64,000 bases of DNA from JBPOFM01 sp041391925 (GTDB taxonomy: Bacteria > Bacteroidota > Bacteroidia > Flavobacteriales > Flavobacteriaceae), in the NCBI GenBank assembly GCA_041391925.1, contig JAWKNA010000008.1, positions 124,001-188,000 of the forward strand, read 5' to 3'. The translations under genes were made by a program, and so were the position numbers. Under the pieces are notes generated by a model. It saw only the letters and a program-made list of their open reading frames with translations. It was not told where the DNA came from and searched no databases. Within the stretch, counting starts at the first letter, position 1. Each line of letters begins with the position of its first letter. This document shows, in pieces, positions 53,730-63,516 of the stretch.

Positions 53730-55052
53730 ATGACCCAACAAAAATCCTATCGTTCCTCATTTATCTTATTGACCTCTTTATTTTTCCTTTGGGGATTTAT
53801 CACCGTTTTGGTCGATTCGTTGATTCCCAGACTTCGTGAATTGTTTACCCTTTCTTATTTTGAAGCCGGCTTTGTGCAGATTGCTTTTTTCGGCGCTTAT
53901 TTGATTATGTCCATTCCAGCAAGTAAAATTTTGACCAAAATTGGTTACAAAAAAGGCATTATTTTAGGTTTGGCGACCATGGCGATGGGGTGCTTGCTTT
54001 TTTATCCAGCAGCTTCCTATCGTGTGTTTGGTATTTTTATGGTGGCACTTTTTGTGCTGGCATCAGGAATGACGATTTTACAAGTGGCTGCCAATCCGTT
54101 TGTTGCAGTACTGGGAACGGAAGATGGGGCTTCCAGTCGACTCAATCTGGCACAAGCATTTAATTCTTTGGGAACAGCTATTGCTCCTGCCGCAGGTGCT
54201 TTGTTCATTTTAAGTGATAAAATAAAAACAAAAGTTGAAATCGACACCTTGGTTGGTGTTGCGAAGGAAAATTATCTGGCCAGTGAGGCTTCGGCGGTAC
54301 AGACTCCTTTTCTTGGATTGGGAATTTTTATTTTTATCATTGCAGGCATTTTCTTCTTTGCAAAACTTCCAAAATTGATTAGTGAAACCGTGACAGGAAC
54401 GTATGCAGAAACTTTCAAACGAAAAAATCTCATGTTAGGCGTTTTGGGAATTTTCTTTTATGTAGGTTCTGAAGTGGCCATTGGGAGTTATGTCATCAAT
54501 TATTTTGTGGATATGAATTTAACTCCTCTGATTCGTGAAAGCCCCACTATGATGAGCATCGCCAATGTGGTAGCTAAACTTTTCAATAAATCCTTGATAG
54601 GTGCTGATGATAAAGCCTTGCTCGGTATTTTTGTCATCTTCTATTGGTCTGGTGCCATGGTTGGGCGATTTGTAGGCTCCTATTTGACTAAAATCATCAA
54701 GCCCGGAAAAGTGTTGGCTCTGTTCGCCACGATGGCCATTCTATTGCTCTTTATTTCGATGAATACCTCTGGATATGTTGCCATGTGGAGTGTTTTGGGA
54801 GTCGGCCTTTTTAATTCCATTATGTTCCCGACCATTTTCACCTTGGCGTTGGATGGATTGGGTGACCTAAAACCAAAAGGCTCTGGGCTTTTATGTACCG
54901 CCATTTTTGGAGGTGCAGTCATTCCTCCAATTTATGGATTGTTGACAGACCATATTGGTTTCAAAATGGCATTTATTTTTATCATTCTTTGCTATGGATA
55001 CATTCTTTGGTTTGGTTATAAAAATTCTAAAAAATCGGTAGTCATTGCATGA
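53730..55052 (+). CDS. Sugar MFS transporter (FucP/GluP type)
   Basis: Twelve-helix proton-coupled sugar permease of 440 residues. Family features: FLLLTSLFFLWGFITVLVDSL-type first helix (here ILLTSLFFLWGFITVLVDSL), the QIAFFGAYLIMSIPAS second helix, a long central loop, and FYVGSEVAIGSYVINYF after it. FucP, GluP and NagP transporters share this pattern. Here it sits between GH92 genes and its stop overlaps the next ATG, so mannose or another product of N-glycan breakdown is the likely cargo; specificity cannot be read directly. No outer-membrane SusC/SusD pair is in the window. Confidence 0.92.
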   Translation: MTQQKSYRSSFILLTSLFFLWGFITVLVDSLIPRLRELFTLSYFEAGFVQIAFFGAYLIMSIPASKILTKIGYKKGIILGLATMAMGCLLFYPAASYRVFGIFMVALFVLASGMTILQVAANPFVAVLGTEDGASSRLNLAQAFNSLGTAIAPAAGALFILSDKIKTKVEIDTLVGVAKENYLASEASAVQTPFLGLGIFIFIIAGIFFFAKLPKLISETVTGTYAETFKRKNLMLGVLGIFFYVGSEVAIGSYVINYFVDMNLTPLIRESPTMMSIANVVAKLFNKSLIGADDKALLGIFVIFYWSGAMVGRFVGSYLTKIIKPGKVLALFATMAILLLFISMNTSGYVAMWSVLGVGLFNSIMFPTIFTLALDGLGDLKPKGSGLLCTAIFGGAVIPPIYGLLTDHIGFKMAFIFIILCYGYILWFGYKNSKKSVVIA

Positions 55053-57367
55053 AAAATTTCAGTTTAATTATAAGTTCATTTCTACTATGTTGCTCGGTAG
55101 TTTATCCACAAAAAGGAAAATCTTCTGAAAAAATGGTCGACACGGATTATACACAATATGTCAATCCGATGATTGGCACCAGCAAAATGGGCCACACGTT
55201 TCCGGGTGCCACGGCACCTTTGGGAATGGTCCAGTTGAGTCCGCAGACCAATTTTCAGCCACTTTTCAAAGACGATGGCACTTACAATCCAGAAACCTAC
55301 GAATATTGCGCTGGTTATCAACACAAAGACTCGACTATCATTGGGTTTTCGCACACCAATTTTAGCGGTACGGGACATTCCGATTTGGGTGATTTTTTGG
55401 TGATGCCGACCGTTGGTAATTTGGTCTTGGACCCATTAAAAACAAAGGATGGGGCAAAAGGGTTTTACTCCACCTTTTCACACGATACCGAAGAAGCACA
55501 CCCTGGGTATTACAAGGTGGATTTAGATAGCTACGGCATCAAGGCGGAATTGACTACCAGCGACCGTGTCGGGTTTCATCAATACACCTTTCCAAAGTCG
55601 GATAATGCTCATATCCTCTTGGATATGGTTTATAATGTGTATCATTATGATAATAAAAATATCTGGATGTTTATTCGGGTTGAAAATGATTCGTTGATTA
55701 CGGGTTACCGTGAAACGAAAGGATGGGCACGTACCAGAAAAGTATTTTTTGCCATGGCATTTTCAAAACCCTTCAAAAGTTACGGCCACAAAAAATATGA
55801 AGAGATTCAATACAATGGTTTCTACAGGAAATTCAATGAAAGTGAAAATTTCCCGGAAATGGCAGGAAAAGATATTCGCGCTTATTTCAATTTTGATACA
55901 GAAGAAGGAGAACAAATCAAAATTAAATTTGCATTGTCATCCGTTAGTACAGAAGGTGCTTTGAAAAACCTCCGCGCAGAAATTCCACATTGGGATTTTG
56001 AAAAAACAAAAGCCGAAACCAAGACCAAATGGAATAAAGAATTGTCGAAAATTGAGGTCAAAACAATGACACCAGAAGACAAAATCACATTCTACACGGC
56101 CATGTACCATTCGAATTTATCGCCAATAATATATGAAGATGTGGATGGCCAGTATCGTGGTCTTGACCAAAATATCCACACGTCAGATGGATTTACCAAT
56201 TATACTGTTTTTTCTCTTTGGGATACCTATCGTGCGTTACATCCGTTGTTCAACATCACGCAACCAAAACGTAACAACAACATGATTAAATCGATGTTGG
56301 CGCATCATGACCAAAGTGTGCATCACATGTTGCCTATTTGGAGTCATTATGCCAATGAAAACTGGTGTATGATTGGGTATCACGCCACTTCCGTCATTGC
56401 GGATGCCATGGCAAAAAACGTGGGCGATTTTGATAAAAATCATGCTTTGGAAGCGTCCATAAATACTTCCAATGTTGACTATTATGATGGCATCGGTTTT
56501 AACAAACAATACCAATATGTGCCTGAAGACAAAAATGGTTCTTCTGTTTCCAAAACCTTGGAATATGCGTATGACGATTGGTGCATCGCCCAAATGGCGA
56601 AAGAGCTCGGAAACGCTTCCGCAGAAAAAGACTATACCAATCGTTCCACTTATTATGAACATGTTTTTGACGCATCTATCGGGTTTATGCGTCCGAAATT
56701 AGCGGATGGTACCTTCAAAAAAGAATTTGACCCTTTGGATACCCATGGCCAAGGTTTTATTGAAGGAAATGCTTGGAATTACGGATTGTACGTGCCACAG
56801 AACATTCCTCATCTTATCGAACTTATGGGTGGAAAAGATGCCTTCAGCAAACATTTGGATTCATTATTCACCATGGAATTGGCAGATAAATACATCGAAA
56901 AAAACGAAGACATCACAAGGGATGGACTTATTGGCAATTATGTACACGGCAATGAACCATCGCACCATGTTGCTTATCTGTATAATTGGACCAATGATGC
57001 CTATAAAACCCAATCGCGTGTGCGAATGATTATGAGCACGATGTACGGTCCAACAGTTGAAGGCTTGTGTGGCAATGATGATGCGGGCCAGATGAGCGCT
57101 TGGTATATTTTTAGCAGTATTGGGTTTTATCCTGTGACACCAGGTTCCCCAGATTACGCTTTGGGAAGCCCATTGGTCGAAGAGGCTAAAATTCATTTGG
57201 ACAATGGAAAAACATTGACGATTACAGCAAAAAACCAAAGCAAAACTAATGTGTATGTGAGGCGCGTGTTGATTAACGGAACACCAGCCAAAAACAATCA
57301 AATTTCGCATCAGGATATTATGAATGGTGGTGACATCATTTTTGAAATGACCAATAAACATGGCTAA
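55049..57367 (+). CDS. GH92 alpha-mannosidase, secreted
   Basis: A 772-residue GH92 enzyme without extra modules. The N-terminus (LIISSFLLCCSVVYPQ) is a signal peptide without a clear lipobox, so it is probably periplasmic. Beta-domain opening YVNPMIGTSKMGHTFPGAT and FSHTNFSGTGHSDLG, then the catalytic domain with EGNAWNYGLYVPQN, HGNEPSHH (about 633-640) and GNDDAGQMSAWYIF match the first GH92 enzyme, so the two share an alpha-1,2-type signature. ATG overlaps the transporter stop by 4 bases; its end overlaps the third GH92 gene by 8. Confidence 0.92.
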   Translation: MKNFSLIISSFLLCCSVVYPQKGKSSEKMVDTDYTQYVNPMIGTSKMGHTFPGATAPLGMVQLSPQTNFQPLFKDDGTYNPETYEYCAGYQHKDSTIIGFSHTNFSGTGHSDLGDFLVMPTVGNLVLDPLKTKDGAKGFYSTFSHDTEEAHPGYYKVDLDSYGIKAELTTSDRVGFHQYTFPKSDNAHILLDMVYNVYHYDNKNIWMFIRVENDSLITGYRETKGWARTRKVFFAMAFSKPFKSYGHKKYEEIQYNGFYRKFNESENFPEMAGKDIRAYFNFDTEEGEQIKIKFALSSVSTEGALKNLRAEIPHWDFEKTKAETKTKWNKELSKIEVKTMTPEDKITFYTAMYHSNLSPIIYEDVDGQYRGLDQNIHTSDGFTNYTVFSLWDTYRALHPLFNITQPKRNNNMIKSMLAHHDQSVHHMLPIWSHYANENWCMIGYHATSVIADAMAKNVGDFDKNHALEASINTSNVDYYDGIGFNKQYQYVPEDKNGSSVSKTLEYAYDDWCIAQMAKELGNASAEKDYTNRSTYYEHVFDASIGFMRPKLADGTFKKEFDPLDTHGQGFIEGNAWNYGLYVPQNIPHLIELMGGKDAFSKHLDSLFTMELADKYIEKNEDITRDGLIGNYVHGNEPSHHVAYLYNWTNDAYKTQSRVRMIMSTMYGPTVEGLCGNDDAGQMSAWYIFSSIGFYPVTPGSPDYALGSPLVEEAKIHLDNGKTLTITAKNQSKTNVYVRRVLINGTPAKNNQISHQDIMNGGDIIFEMTNKHG

Positions 57368-59684
57368 ACTGAAGTACATTTTTATCATTTCCCTCCTACT
57401 TTTCTCTTGTATAAAAGAGGAAAAAAAACCAATTGCTAAACCCACAAAAGAAAACGTCGCATTGGTTGATTACGTCAACCCGTTGATGGGAACGGATTCC
57501 AAATACAGTTTGTCCAACGGTAATACCTATCCTGCGATTGCCACACCTTGGGCCATGAATTTTTGGACACCTATGACCTCCAAAATGGGTGATGGATGGA
57601 CGTATAAATACAATGAAAACAAAATCCGTGGTATCAAACAGACCCATCAACCAAGCCCTTGGATTAATGATTATGCCGCTTTATCATTCATGGCGGTTAC
57701 GGGGGATTTAAAATATAACGAAGAAGACCGCCAATCGTGGTTTTCACATAAAGCCGAAACAGTGACGCCATATTATTATAAAGTCTATTTGGCAGATTAT
57801 GATGTGATGGTGGAAGCTACGCCGACTGAACGCGCGGCACAGTTTCAATTCACCTTTCCAGAAAATAATTCCTCCTATATCATGTTGGATGCATTTTTTA
57901 AAGGTTCGATGGTAAAAATCATTCCTGAAGAACGAAAAATTATTGGCTATTGCCGAAACAATTCTGGTGGTGTTCCTGATAATTTTCATAATTATTTTGT
58001 GGCTGAATTTGATAAGGATTTCGAAATTACCCACACGTGGACGGACGATTGGAAACTTCAAGAAAACAATTTGGAAAGCAAAGGCAAACACGTCGGTGCC
58101 ATCATCGGATTCAAGACCAAAAAAGGAGACGTTGTCCATGTGAAAGTTGCCTCATCATTTATCAGTCCAGAACAAGCGCAACTAAATTTGGATAGGGAAA
58201 TTGGCAACGATTCCTTTGAAACCACTAAAGAAAAAGCAAAACAAGCTTGGGAAACCGAACTTCAAAAGATTCAAATTGAAGACGACAACACTAACAATAT
58301 TAAAACTTTTTATTCCTGCTTGTATCGAGTGCTATTGTTTCCACGGAAATTTTATGAATTTGATGCCAACAATAATGTCGTGCATTACAGTCCGTATAAT
58401 GGCAATGTGGAAAAAGGGTATATGTTTACCGATAATGGATTTTGGGACACCTTTCGCGCCGTCTATCCATTTTTCAATATGATGTATCCGGAATTTAACA
58501 GCCACATTATGGAAGGTTTGGCAAACACCTACAAAGAATCCGGTTGGTTACCCGAATGGGCGAGTCCAGGACATCGCGACTGTATGATTGGTTCCAACTC
58601 CGCGCCGATTATTGTCGATGCTTTTATGAAAGGGAATGTTGCCGAAAAGGATGTTTCAGTTCTTTTTGAAGCAATTTTGAAAAATGCCGAAGTGAGCGAT
58701 GGAAGACCCGCAAGTTCCGTTGGACGTGAAGGTTTGGACTATTACAACAATCTCGGTTACGTTCCGTATGATGTAGGCGTTAATGAAAATGTGGCGCGCA
58801 CGTTGGAATATGCTTTTGCTGATTTTACGATTGCACAAATGGCAAAAAAATTAGGAAAAGATTCCATTGCAGATAAATTTTACCAACAATCACTTAATTA
58901 TAACAATGTCTTTGACCCATCCACCAATTTAATGCGCGGAAAAAATGAAGATGGCACTTTTCAATCGCCATTTAATCCTTTAAAATGGGGTGATGCGTTT
59001 ACGGAAGGCAACAGTTTACACTACACCTGGTCCGTGTTTCATGATGTGCAAGGGTTGATTGACTTGATGGGTGGAAAAGACAATTTTATAAAACAATTGG
59101 ATGGTGTCTTTACCATGCCACCCGATTTTGATGATTCCTATTATGGCGGCACCATTCATGAAATCCGCGAAATGCAAATTGTCAATATGGGCAATTATGC
59201 CCATGGCAACCAACCAATTCAGCACATGATTTATTTGTATAATTACGCCAATGCCTCCTATAAAGCCCAAGAAAAAATTCGCGAAGTGCTCAACAAATTA
59301 TATGCAGCCACTCCAGATGGGTATTGTGGTGATGAAGATAACGGACAGACCTCGGCTTGGTATGTGTTCAGTGCTTTGGGTTTTTATCCTGTAACTTCGG
59401 GCGTTGACCAATATGTGATAGGAAGTCCATTGTTTGACAAGGCAATGCTTCATTTGGAAAATGGAAAGACATTTGTTATTGAAGCAAATCACAATTCTGA
59501 TAAAAATGTCTATATCCAATCAGCATCCTTGAATGGAGTTCCCTACAACCATAGTTACTTGAAATTTGAAGACCTTCAAAACGGAGGACAACTTCATTTT
59601 GAAATAGGCGATAAGCCAAATAAAGAATGGGCAAACAACAAAGAAGACGTGCCTTACTCTTACAGTTTAAAAAAAGACAAATAA
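57360..59684 (+). CDS. GH92-family alpha-mannosidase, divergent lipoprotein form
   Basis: A 774-residue GH92 protein with a lipobox (LLLFSC, C17). It differs from the two other enzymes: the N-terminal domain reads YVNPLMGTDSKYSLSNGNTY and PWAMNFWTPMT, then QTHQPSPWINDYAALSFMAV, a second GH92 pattern. The catalytic EGNSLHYTW keeps the glutamate, but HGNEPSHH is replaced by HGNQPIQH (about 614-621), so a glutamate and a histidine are lost, and GQMSAWY is GQTSAWY. Different linkage specificity (such as alpha-1,3 or alpha-1,6) is the likeliest reading; loss of activity is possible. It overlaps the previous gene by 8 bases. Confidence 0.9.
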   Translation: MAKLKYIFIISLLLFSCIKEEKKPIAKPTKENVALVDYVNPLMGTDSKYSLSNGNTYPAIATPWAMNFWTPMTSKMGDGWTYKYNENKIRGIKQTHQPSPWINDYAALSFMAVTGDLKYNEEDRQSWFSHKAETVTPYYYKVYLADYDVMVEATPTERAAQFQFTFPENNSSYIMLDAFFKGSMVKIIPEERKIIGYCRNNSGGVPDNFHNYFVAEFDKDFEITHTWTDDWKLQENNLESKGKHVGAIIGFKTKKGDVVHVKVASSFISPEQAQLNLDREIGNDSFETTKEKAKQAWETELQKIQIEDDNTNNIKTFYSCLYRVLLFPRKFYEFDANNNVVHYSPYNGNVEKGYMFTDNGFWDTFRAVYPFFNMMYPEFNSHIMEGLANTYKESGWLPEWASPGHRDCMIGSNSAPIIVDAFMKGNVAEKDVSVLFEAILKNAEVSDGRPASSVGREGLDYYNNLGYVPYDVGVNENVARTLEYAFADFTIAQMAKKLGKDSIADKFYQQSLNYNNVFDPSTNLMRGKNEDGTFQSPFNPLKWGDAFTEGNSLHYTWSVFHDVQGLIDLMGGKDNFIKQLDGVFTMPPDFDDSYYGGTIHEIREMQIVNMGNYAHGNQPIQHMIYLYNYANASYKAQEKIREVLNKLYAATPDGYCGDEDNGQTSAWYVFSALGFYPVTSGVDQYVIGSPLFDKAMLHLENGKTFVIEANHNSDKNVYIQSASLNGVPYNHSYLKFEDLQNGGQLHFEIGDKPNKEWANNKEDVPYSYSLKKDK

Positions 59685-59722
59685 AAGATTCCTACTTACA
59701 TGGGAATGATAATAGATTAGTT

Positions 59723-60733
59723 ATGAAACGCAGAAACTTTATCAGAAATGCATCTTTAACAGGTGTTGGATTGACCGTTGGAAGCACCTTGTTAAATTGC
59801 GATGACAAATACAAAAAATCCGAATCAAAAGATGTCATTGTGAACAACGAAGCGCAAGGCTCTCTCCCATTGGTCATTGCCACTTGGAATGTACCAAACG
59901 CGACCGCAAAGGCTTGGGAGGTTTTAGAAAATGGAGGCAATGCCCTGGATGCTGTAGAACAAGGCTGTATGGTGGAAGAAGCTGATGTTACAAATCAATC
60001 TGTCGGAAAAGGCGGTTTGCCCGATAGAGATGGTCATGTTACCTTGGATGCTTGCATTATGGACAACCATGGTAATTGTGGTTCTGTGGTTTTTCTTGAA
60101 AATGTGGTTCATGCCGTTTCGGTGGCAAGAAAGGTTATGGAAGACACACCGCATGTGATGCTCGCTGGAAAAGGCGCAGAACAATACGCTTACGAACTTG
60201 GATTTCCTAAAGAAAATTTATTGACTGATGCCTCTAAAAAAGCCTGGGAAGAATGGAAAAAAACATCCAAATACAAACCTGTAATAAATATTGAAAATCA
60301 CGACACCATTGGGATGCTGGCGATTGATAAAAATGGCGACATTTCTGGGGCTTGTACTACCAGTGGATTGGCTTATAAAATGCATGGTCGCGTAGGTGAT
60401 TCTCCAATTGTGGGAGTTGGATTATTTGTGGACAACGAAATTGGTGCCGCTGTTGCCACAGGTTTGGGTGAAGAAGTAATGAAGACCATCGGCAGTTTTT
60501 TGGTTGTTGAATTGATGCGGCAAGGCAAAACTCCCCAAGAAGCTTGTGAGGAAGCTATTGGCAGAATCGTCAATAAACCCAATAGTAATTATAAAGATTT
60601 TCAAGTCGGTTACATCGCGGTGAATAAAAAAGGTATCACGGGAAGTTACTCCATACATCAATATTTTAGCATGACGAAGTATCAAGATGGAACAAATGAA
60701 AATGTTCAGTCTGACTTTTATTTAAAGAATTAA
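59723..60733 (+). CDS. Glycosylasparaginase (N4-(beta-N-acetylglucosaminyl)-L-asparaginase)
   Basis: Ntn-hydrolase that cleaves the GlcNAc-asparagine bond left after N-glycan trimming. The 336-residue precursor has a twin-arginine-like signal (KRRNFIRNASLTGVGLTV) ending near C26, then the family core: GGNALDAVEQGC, KGGLPDRDGHVTLDA, and the autoprocessing site at D194-T195 (ENHDTIGMLAID), where T195 becomes the nucleophile of the beta chain. GEEVMKTIGSF and the GxCTTSG motif (ISGACTTSGLAYK) are intact. I use the ATG at 59723; an upstream start at 59627 overlaps the GH92 gene by 58 bases and has no signal. Last gene of the glycan locus. Confidence 0.92.
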   Translation: MKRRNFIRNASLTGVGLTVGSTLLNCDDKYKKSESKDVIVNNEAQGSLPLVIATWNVPNATAKAWEVLENGGNALDAVEQGCMVEEADVTNQSVGKGGLPDRDGHVTLDACIMDNHGNCGSVVFLENVVHAVSVARKVMEDTPHVMLAGKGAEQYAYELGFPKENLLTDASKKAWEEWKKTSKYKPVINIENHDTIGMLAIDKNGDISGACTTSGLAYKMHGRVGDSPIVGVGLFVDNEIGAAVATGLGEEVMKTIGSFLVVELMRQGKTPQEACEEAIGRIVNKPNSNYKDFQVGYIAVNKKGITGSYSIHQYFSMTKYQDGTNENVQSDFYLKN

Positions 60734-60770
60734 ATTTCAGTATATTGCATAGTGACCAACAACATTTCAG

Positions 60771-62729
60771 ATGCAATCTAAAGGCCTCCTAATTTTACTT
60801 TTCCTTTTCTCTTTCATTCCATCGGTTGCTCAAGATGATTTAAATTCGGTAAATCGTTCTGTCGATTCCATTCTGCAGACTATTGATAAGTACCCAAACG
60901 ATGCAGAGCGAGTTAAAATTCTAAATAGTAAAGCAGGAGAATTTCGATATACTAAAAAAACGCTCGAGCTACTCAATAAATCCATAGCGATTTCCAAAAA
61001 AACAAAAAATGCCAGATTATTGGCAGATTCTTATTATTCACTGGGAAACTATTATTACTACAATACTCGTTTGGATTCGGCAATGGCCAATTTTGATAAA
61101 TCAAGTGATTACCTAGATACATCTGAGTTCCCATTTTTGGAAGCTACGGTACTAATAAGCAAAGCTGGTATATACAGAAAAAATGGCAATATGCCTTTGG
61201 CCATTTCGACCATGTTGAAATCCAAAAACATATTGGATAAAATAGATACGTTAACTCTTACAGAAGATGAGCGAAACAAATATAAAGGTCAAAATCTTGT
61301 ACTCAACAATTCTTTGGCTAATTATTACAACCAGATGGAGGAATATGATAAAGCTTTGACATTTTATGATTTATCGTATGAGTCTGCCCTTCAACTCGGT
61401 TCTAAAATCAATGCAGGAATTATTATCTCAAATAAAGGTGATTTATTGCTTAAAATGGGAAAGTTAGAGGAAGCCTTGGCCTTGCAACATGAGGGTAAAA
61501 AACTGAAAGAAGAAGGCAAAGCTCCTGTGCGTATCATTTCCAATTCCGATTTGAATATTGGCACCGCAAACCTAAAATTGAAGAATTATGATGAAGCACT
61601 GATTTATTTCAACAAGGCTTATGATTTTTATAAAAGCGAAAATTTGCAAACAAAACTTTATGAGGTTCTATTTTATCGTGGAAGTTTGTACTATGAGCAA
61701 CATGAAAATGAACTGGCCATCAAAGATTGCGAGGCATCCAAAGAGATTTCAAGTGTGCAAAACGATATAGAATTTTTTACAAAATCATGCAAGTGCTTGT
61801 ATGATGCGTATAAAACTTCAGGTGCATTCGATAAGGCTTTACTGAACCATGAAGACTATTTGAAAGCCAAGGACTCTGTTTTTAATGAGGAAAATGTAAA
61901 AAAGCAAACACAACTGGAAATGCAATACGAGTTTGATAAAAAACAAGAATTGCAGGAAATAACGCTTAAAGCCAAAGAAAGGGAGAGCCAACTATACTCC
62001 TATTTGGCTTTTGCCGGACTCCTCATTGCTTCCTCTCTAGGCTTTTTTTTCTATAAAAATCGAAAAAAGAATATTCAATTGGCAAAACAACAGGTATTGC
62101 TTGAAGCTTCGATTGATGAAAAAAATATCCTTTTAAAAGAAACACACCATCGCGTAAAGAACAGTTTTCAAATTGTTTCCAGCCTACTATACTTACAATC
62201 TGAAACTATTGAAGATAAAGAAGCCAAAACAGCTATTAAAGAAGCCGAAAATAGGGTTCGTTCAATGGTTCTGATTCACCAAAAATTATATAACAAGGAT
62301 CAACTCGTAGGTATCGATACCAAAGAATATTTTACGGATTTGGTCAATGATATCTTCGAAAGCCATCAGTTTAAAGAGCAATCAATAAAGTACCTATTGG
62401 ACGTGGAGTCCTTTATTCTGGATGTAGAGACCATCACACCTATTGGTTTGATTCTTAATGAATTGATTGTAAATGTACTTAAACATGCATTCACGAAAGT
62501 GGAAAGCACCAGCTTGCTTCGAATAGAATTCAAACATCTAGACAATTCACTTGTACTCAAAGTCATTGACAATGGCAAAGGGCTCGAAAAAGATATCAAA
62601 GAGACTTCATTTGGTATTAAGTTAATGAAGGCGCTTTCGAAAAAACTAAAGGCCGAGCTTCGATTTCATTCTGAAAAAGGAAAGGGAACTGAGGCAGTTT
62701 TAAGTATCAAAAAATTCAATATTCTTTAA
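60771..62729 (+). CDS. TPR-domain sensor histidine kinase (HisKA_2/HWE-like)
   Basis: A 652-residue sensor kinase. A signal peptide (1-20, ending PSVAQ) leads to a periplasmic TPR region (about 35-370, with repeated SYYSLGNYYYYNT, LANYYNQMEEYDKALTFYD and SDLNIGTANLKLKNYDEAL units), a coiled segment, one helix near 408-428 (YLAFAGLLIASSLGFFFY), then HisKA_2 with ETHHRVKNSFQIVSSLLYLQ (H459-H460) and a HATPase domain (ELIVNVLKHAF, DNGKGLEKD and FGIKLMKALS). It is followed 38 bases later by a LytTR regulator, its obvious partner. The TPR region may sense a protein or peptide signal. Confidence 0.93.
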   Translation: MQSKGLLILLFLFSFIPSVAQDDLNSVNRSVDSILQTIDKYPNDAERVKILNSKAGEFRYTKKTLELLNKSIAISKKTKNARLLADSYYSLGNYYYYNTRLDSAMANFDKSSDYLDTSEFPFLEATVLISKAGIYRKNGNMPLAISTMLKSKNILDKIDTLTLTEDERNKYKGQNLVLNNSLANYYNQMEEYDKALTFYDLSYESALQLGSKINAGIIISNKGDLLLKMGKLEEALALQHEGKKLKEEGKAPVRIISNSDLNIGTANLKLKNYDEALIYFNKAYDFYKSENLQTKLYEVLFYRGSLYYEQHENELAIKDCEASKEISSVQNDIEFFTKSCKCLYDAYKTSGAFDKALLNHEDYLKAKDSVFNEENVKKQTQLEMQYEFDKKQELQEITLKAKERESQLYSYLAFAGLLIASSLGFFFYKNRKKNIQLAKQQVLLEASIDEKNILLKETHHRVKNSFQIVSSLLYLQSETIEDKEAKTAIKEAENRVRSMVLIHQKLYNKDQLVGIDTKEYFTDLVNDIFESHQFKEQSIKYLLDVESFILDVETITPIGLILNELIVNVLKHAFTKVESTSLLRIEFKHLDNSLVLKVIDNGKGLEKDIKETSFGIKLMKALSKKLKAELRFHSEKGKGTEAVLSIKKFNIL

Positions 62730-62767
62730 TACATTTAAAACTATAAACGAGAATCAAATCTTGATAG

Positions 62768-63451
62768 ATGCCGTTAAGAATTTTTATTGTTGAAGACGAA
62801 CCCTTGATTGCCGCCACTATAGAGACAGCTCTTTTAAAACAGGGCTATTTGATTTGTGGTGAAGCTGATAATTTTGAAGACTCCTACCATGAAATCCTCA
62901 AGTCCAAACCCGATTTAGTACTCATTGACATTAACCTCGAGGGCGACAAAGACGGAGTAGATCTTGCTCTGGTGTTAGATATTTTGGATGTTCCTTATCT
63001 TTACCTTACTTCACAAACCGATTCCTTAACTATTGCCAAAGTAAAACAAAGCAAACCTTTAGGATATGTTGTGAAGCCTTTTACTGAGACTGGGTTGAGA
63101 AGCAACATAGAAATTGCATGGAATAATTACTCAAATGATGACAGGGAGTATTTAAGTTTTACGTCCAATAATGAGTTTCATCGTATCAAACAATCACAGA
63201 TTCTTTATTTGAAAGCTTTCGATAATTATTGCTATGTTGTGACACAAGAACAGGACTATTTATCTCCAAAAACCTTAAAGGCTCTATCAGAACTCCTGAA
63301 CCCAGAACTATTCATCAAAACGCATCGATCGTATATTGTCAATGTTTCAAAAATCACTTCCTTAAAAACCCAATCATTGTATATCAATATGATTAAAATT
63401 CCAATAAGCAAGTCTCACAAAGAGAATCTAAAGGAAAAGTTCAAAATCTAA
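62768..63451 (+). CDS. LytTR-family response regulator
   Basis: A 227-residue two-domain regulator. Receiver domain 1-120: acidic pocket E9-D10, phosphoacceptor D54 (LVLIDINLEGD), T81 in YLTSQTD and K103 in VVKPF. DNA-binding LytTR domain about 130-227, with FHRIKQSQILYLKAFDNYCYVVT and the FIKTHRSYIVNVSKI element. LytTR proteins bind paired direct repeats spaced by two helical turns; a 15-base repeat of that spacing lies 30 bases past its stop. Partner of the preceding kinase. Confidence 0.94.
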   Translation: MPLRIFIVEDEPLIAATIETALLKQGYLICGEADNFEDSYHEILKSKPDLVLIDINLEGDKDGVDLALVLDILDVPYLYLTSQTDSLTIAKVKQSKPLGYVVKPFTETGLRSNIEIAWNNYSNDDREYLSFTSNNEFHRIKQSQILYLKAFDNYCYVVTQEQDYLSPKTLKALSELLNPELFIKTHRSYIVNVSKITSLKTQSLYINMIKIPISKSHKENLKEKFKI

Positions 63452-63480
63452 ATTCTAGTTCATTACACGTTTTGTGTTTT

Positions 63481-63516
63481 CCGTTCACTAAATAAAAATG
63501 GCCATTCACTAAATAA
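63481..63516. repeat. 21-bp-phased direct repeat downstream of the LytTR gene
   Basis: CC(G/A)TTCACTAAATAA occurs at 63481-63495 and 63502-63516, 14 of 15 bases identical, with start points 21 bases apart. The first copy with its preceding base (TCCGTTCAC, 63480-63488) is one base from the LytTR half-site consensus as I recall it, [TA][AC][CA]GTTN[AG][TG]. A LytTR operator for the downstream gene is the leading idea. Confidence 0.6.

Noticed and set aside
59627..59722. Longer start for the glycosylasparaginase
   Set aside because: It would overlap the GH92 gene by 58 bases and hide the signal peptide; MKRRNFIRN at 59723 is preferred.
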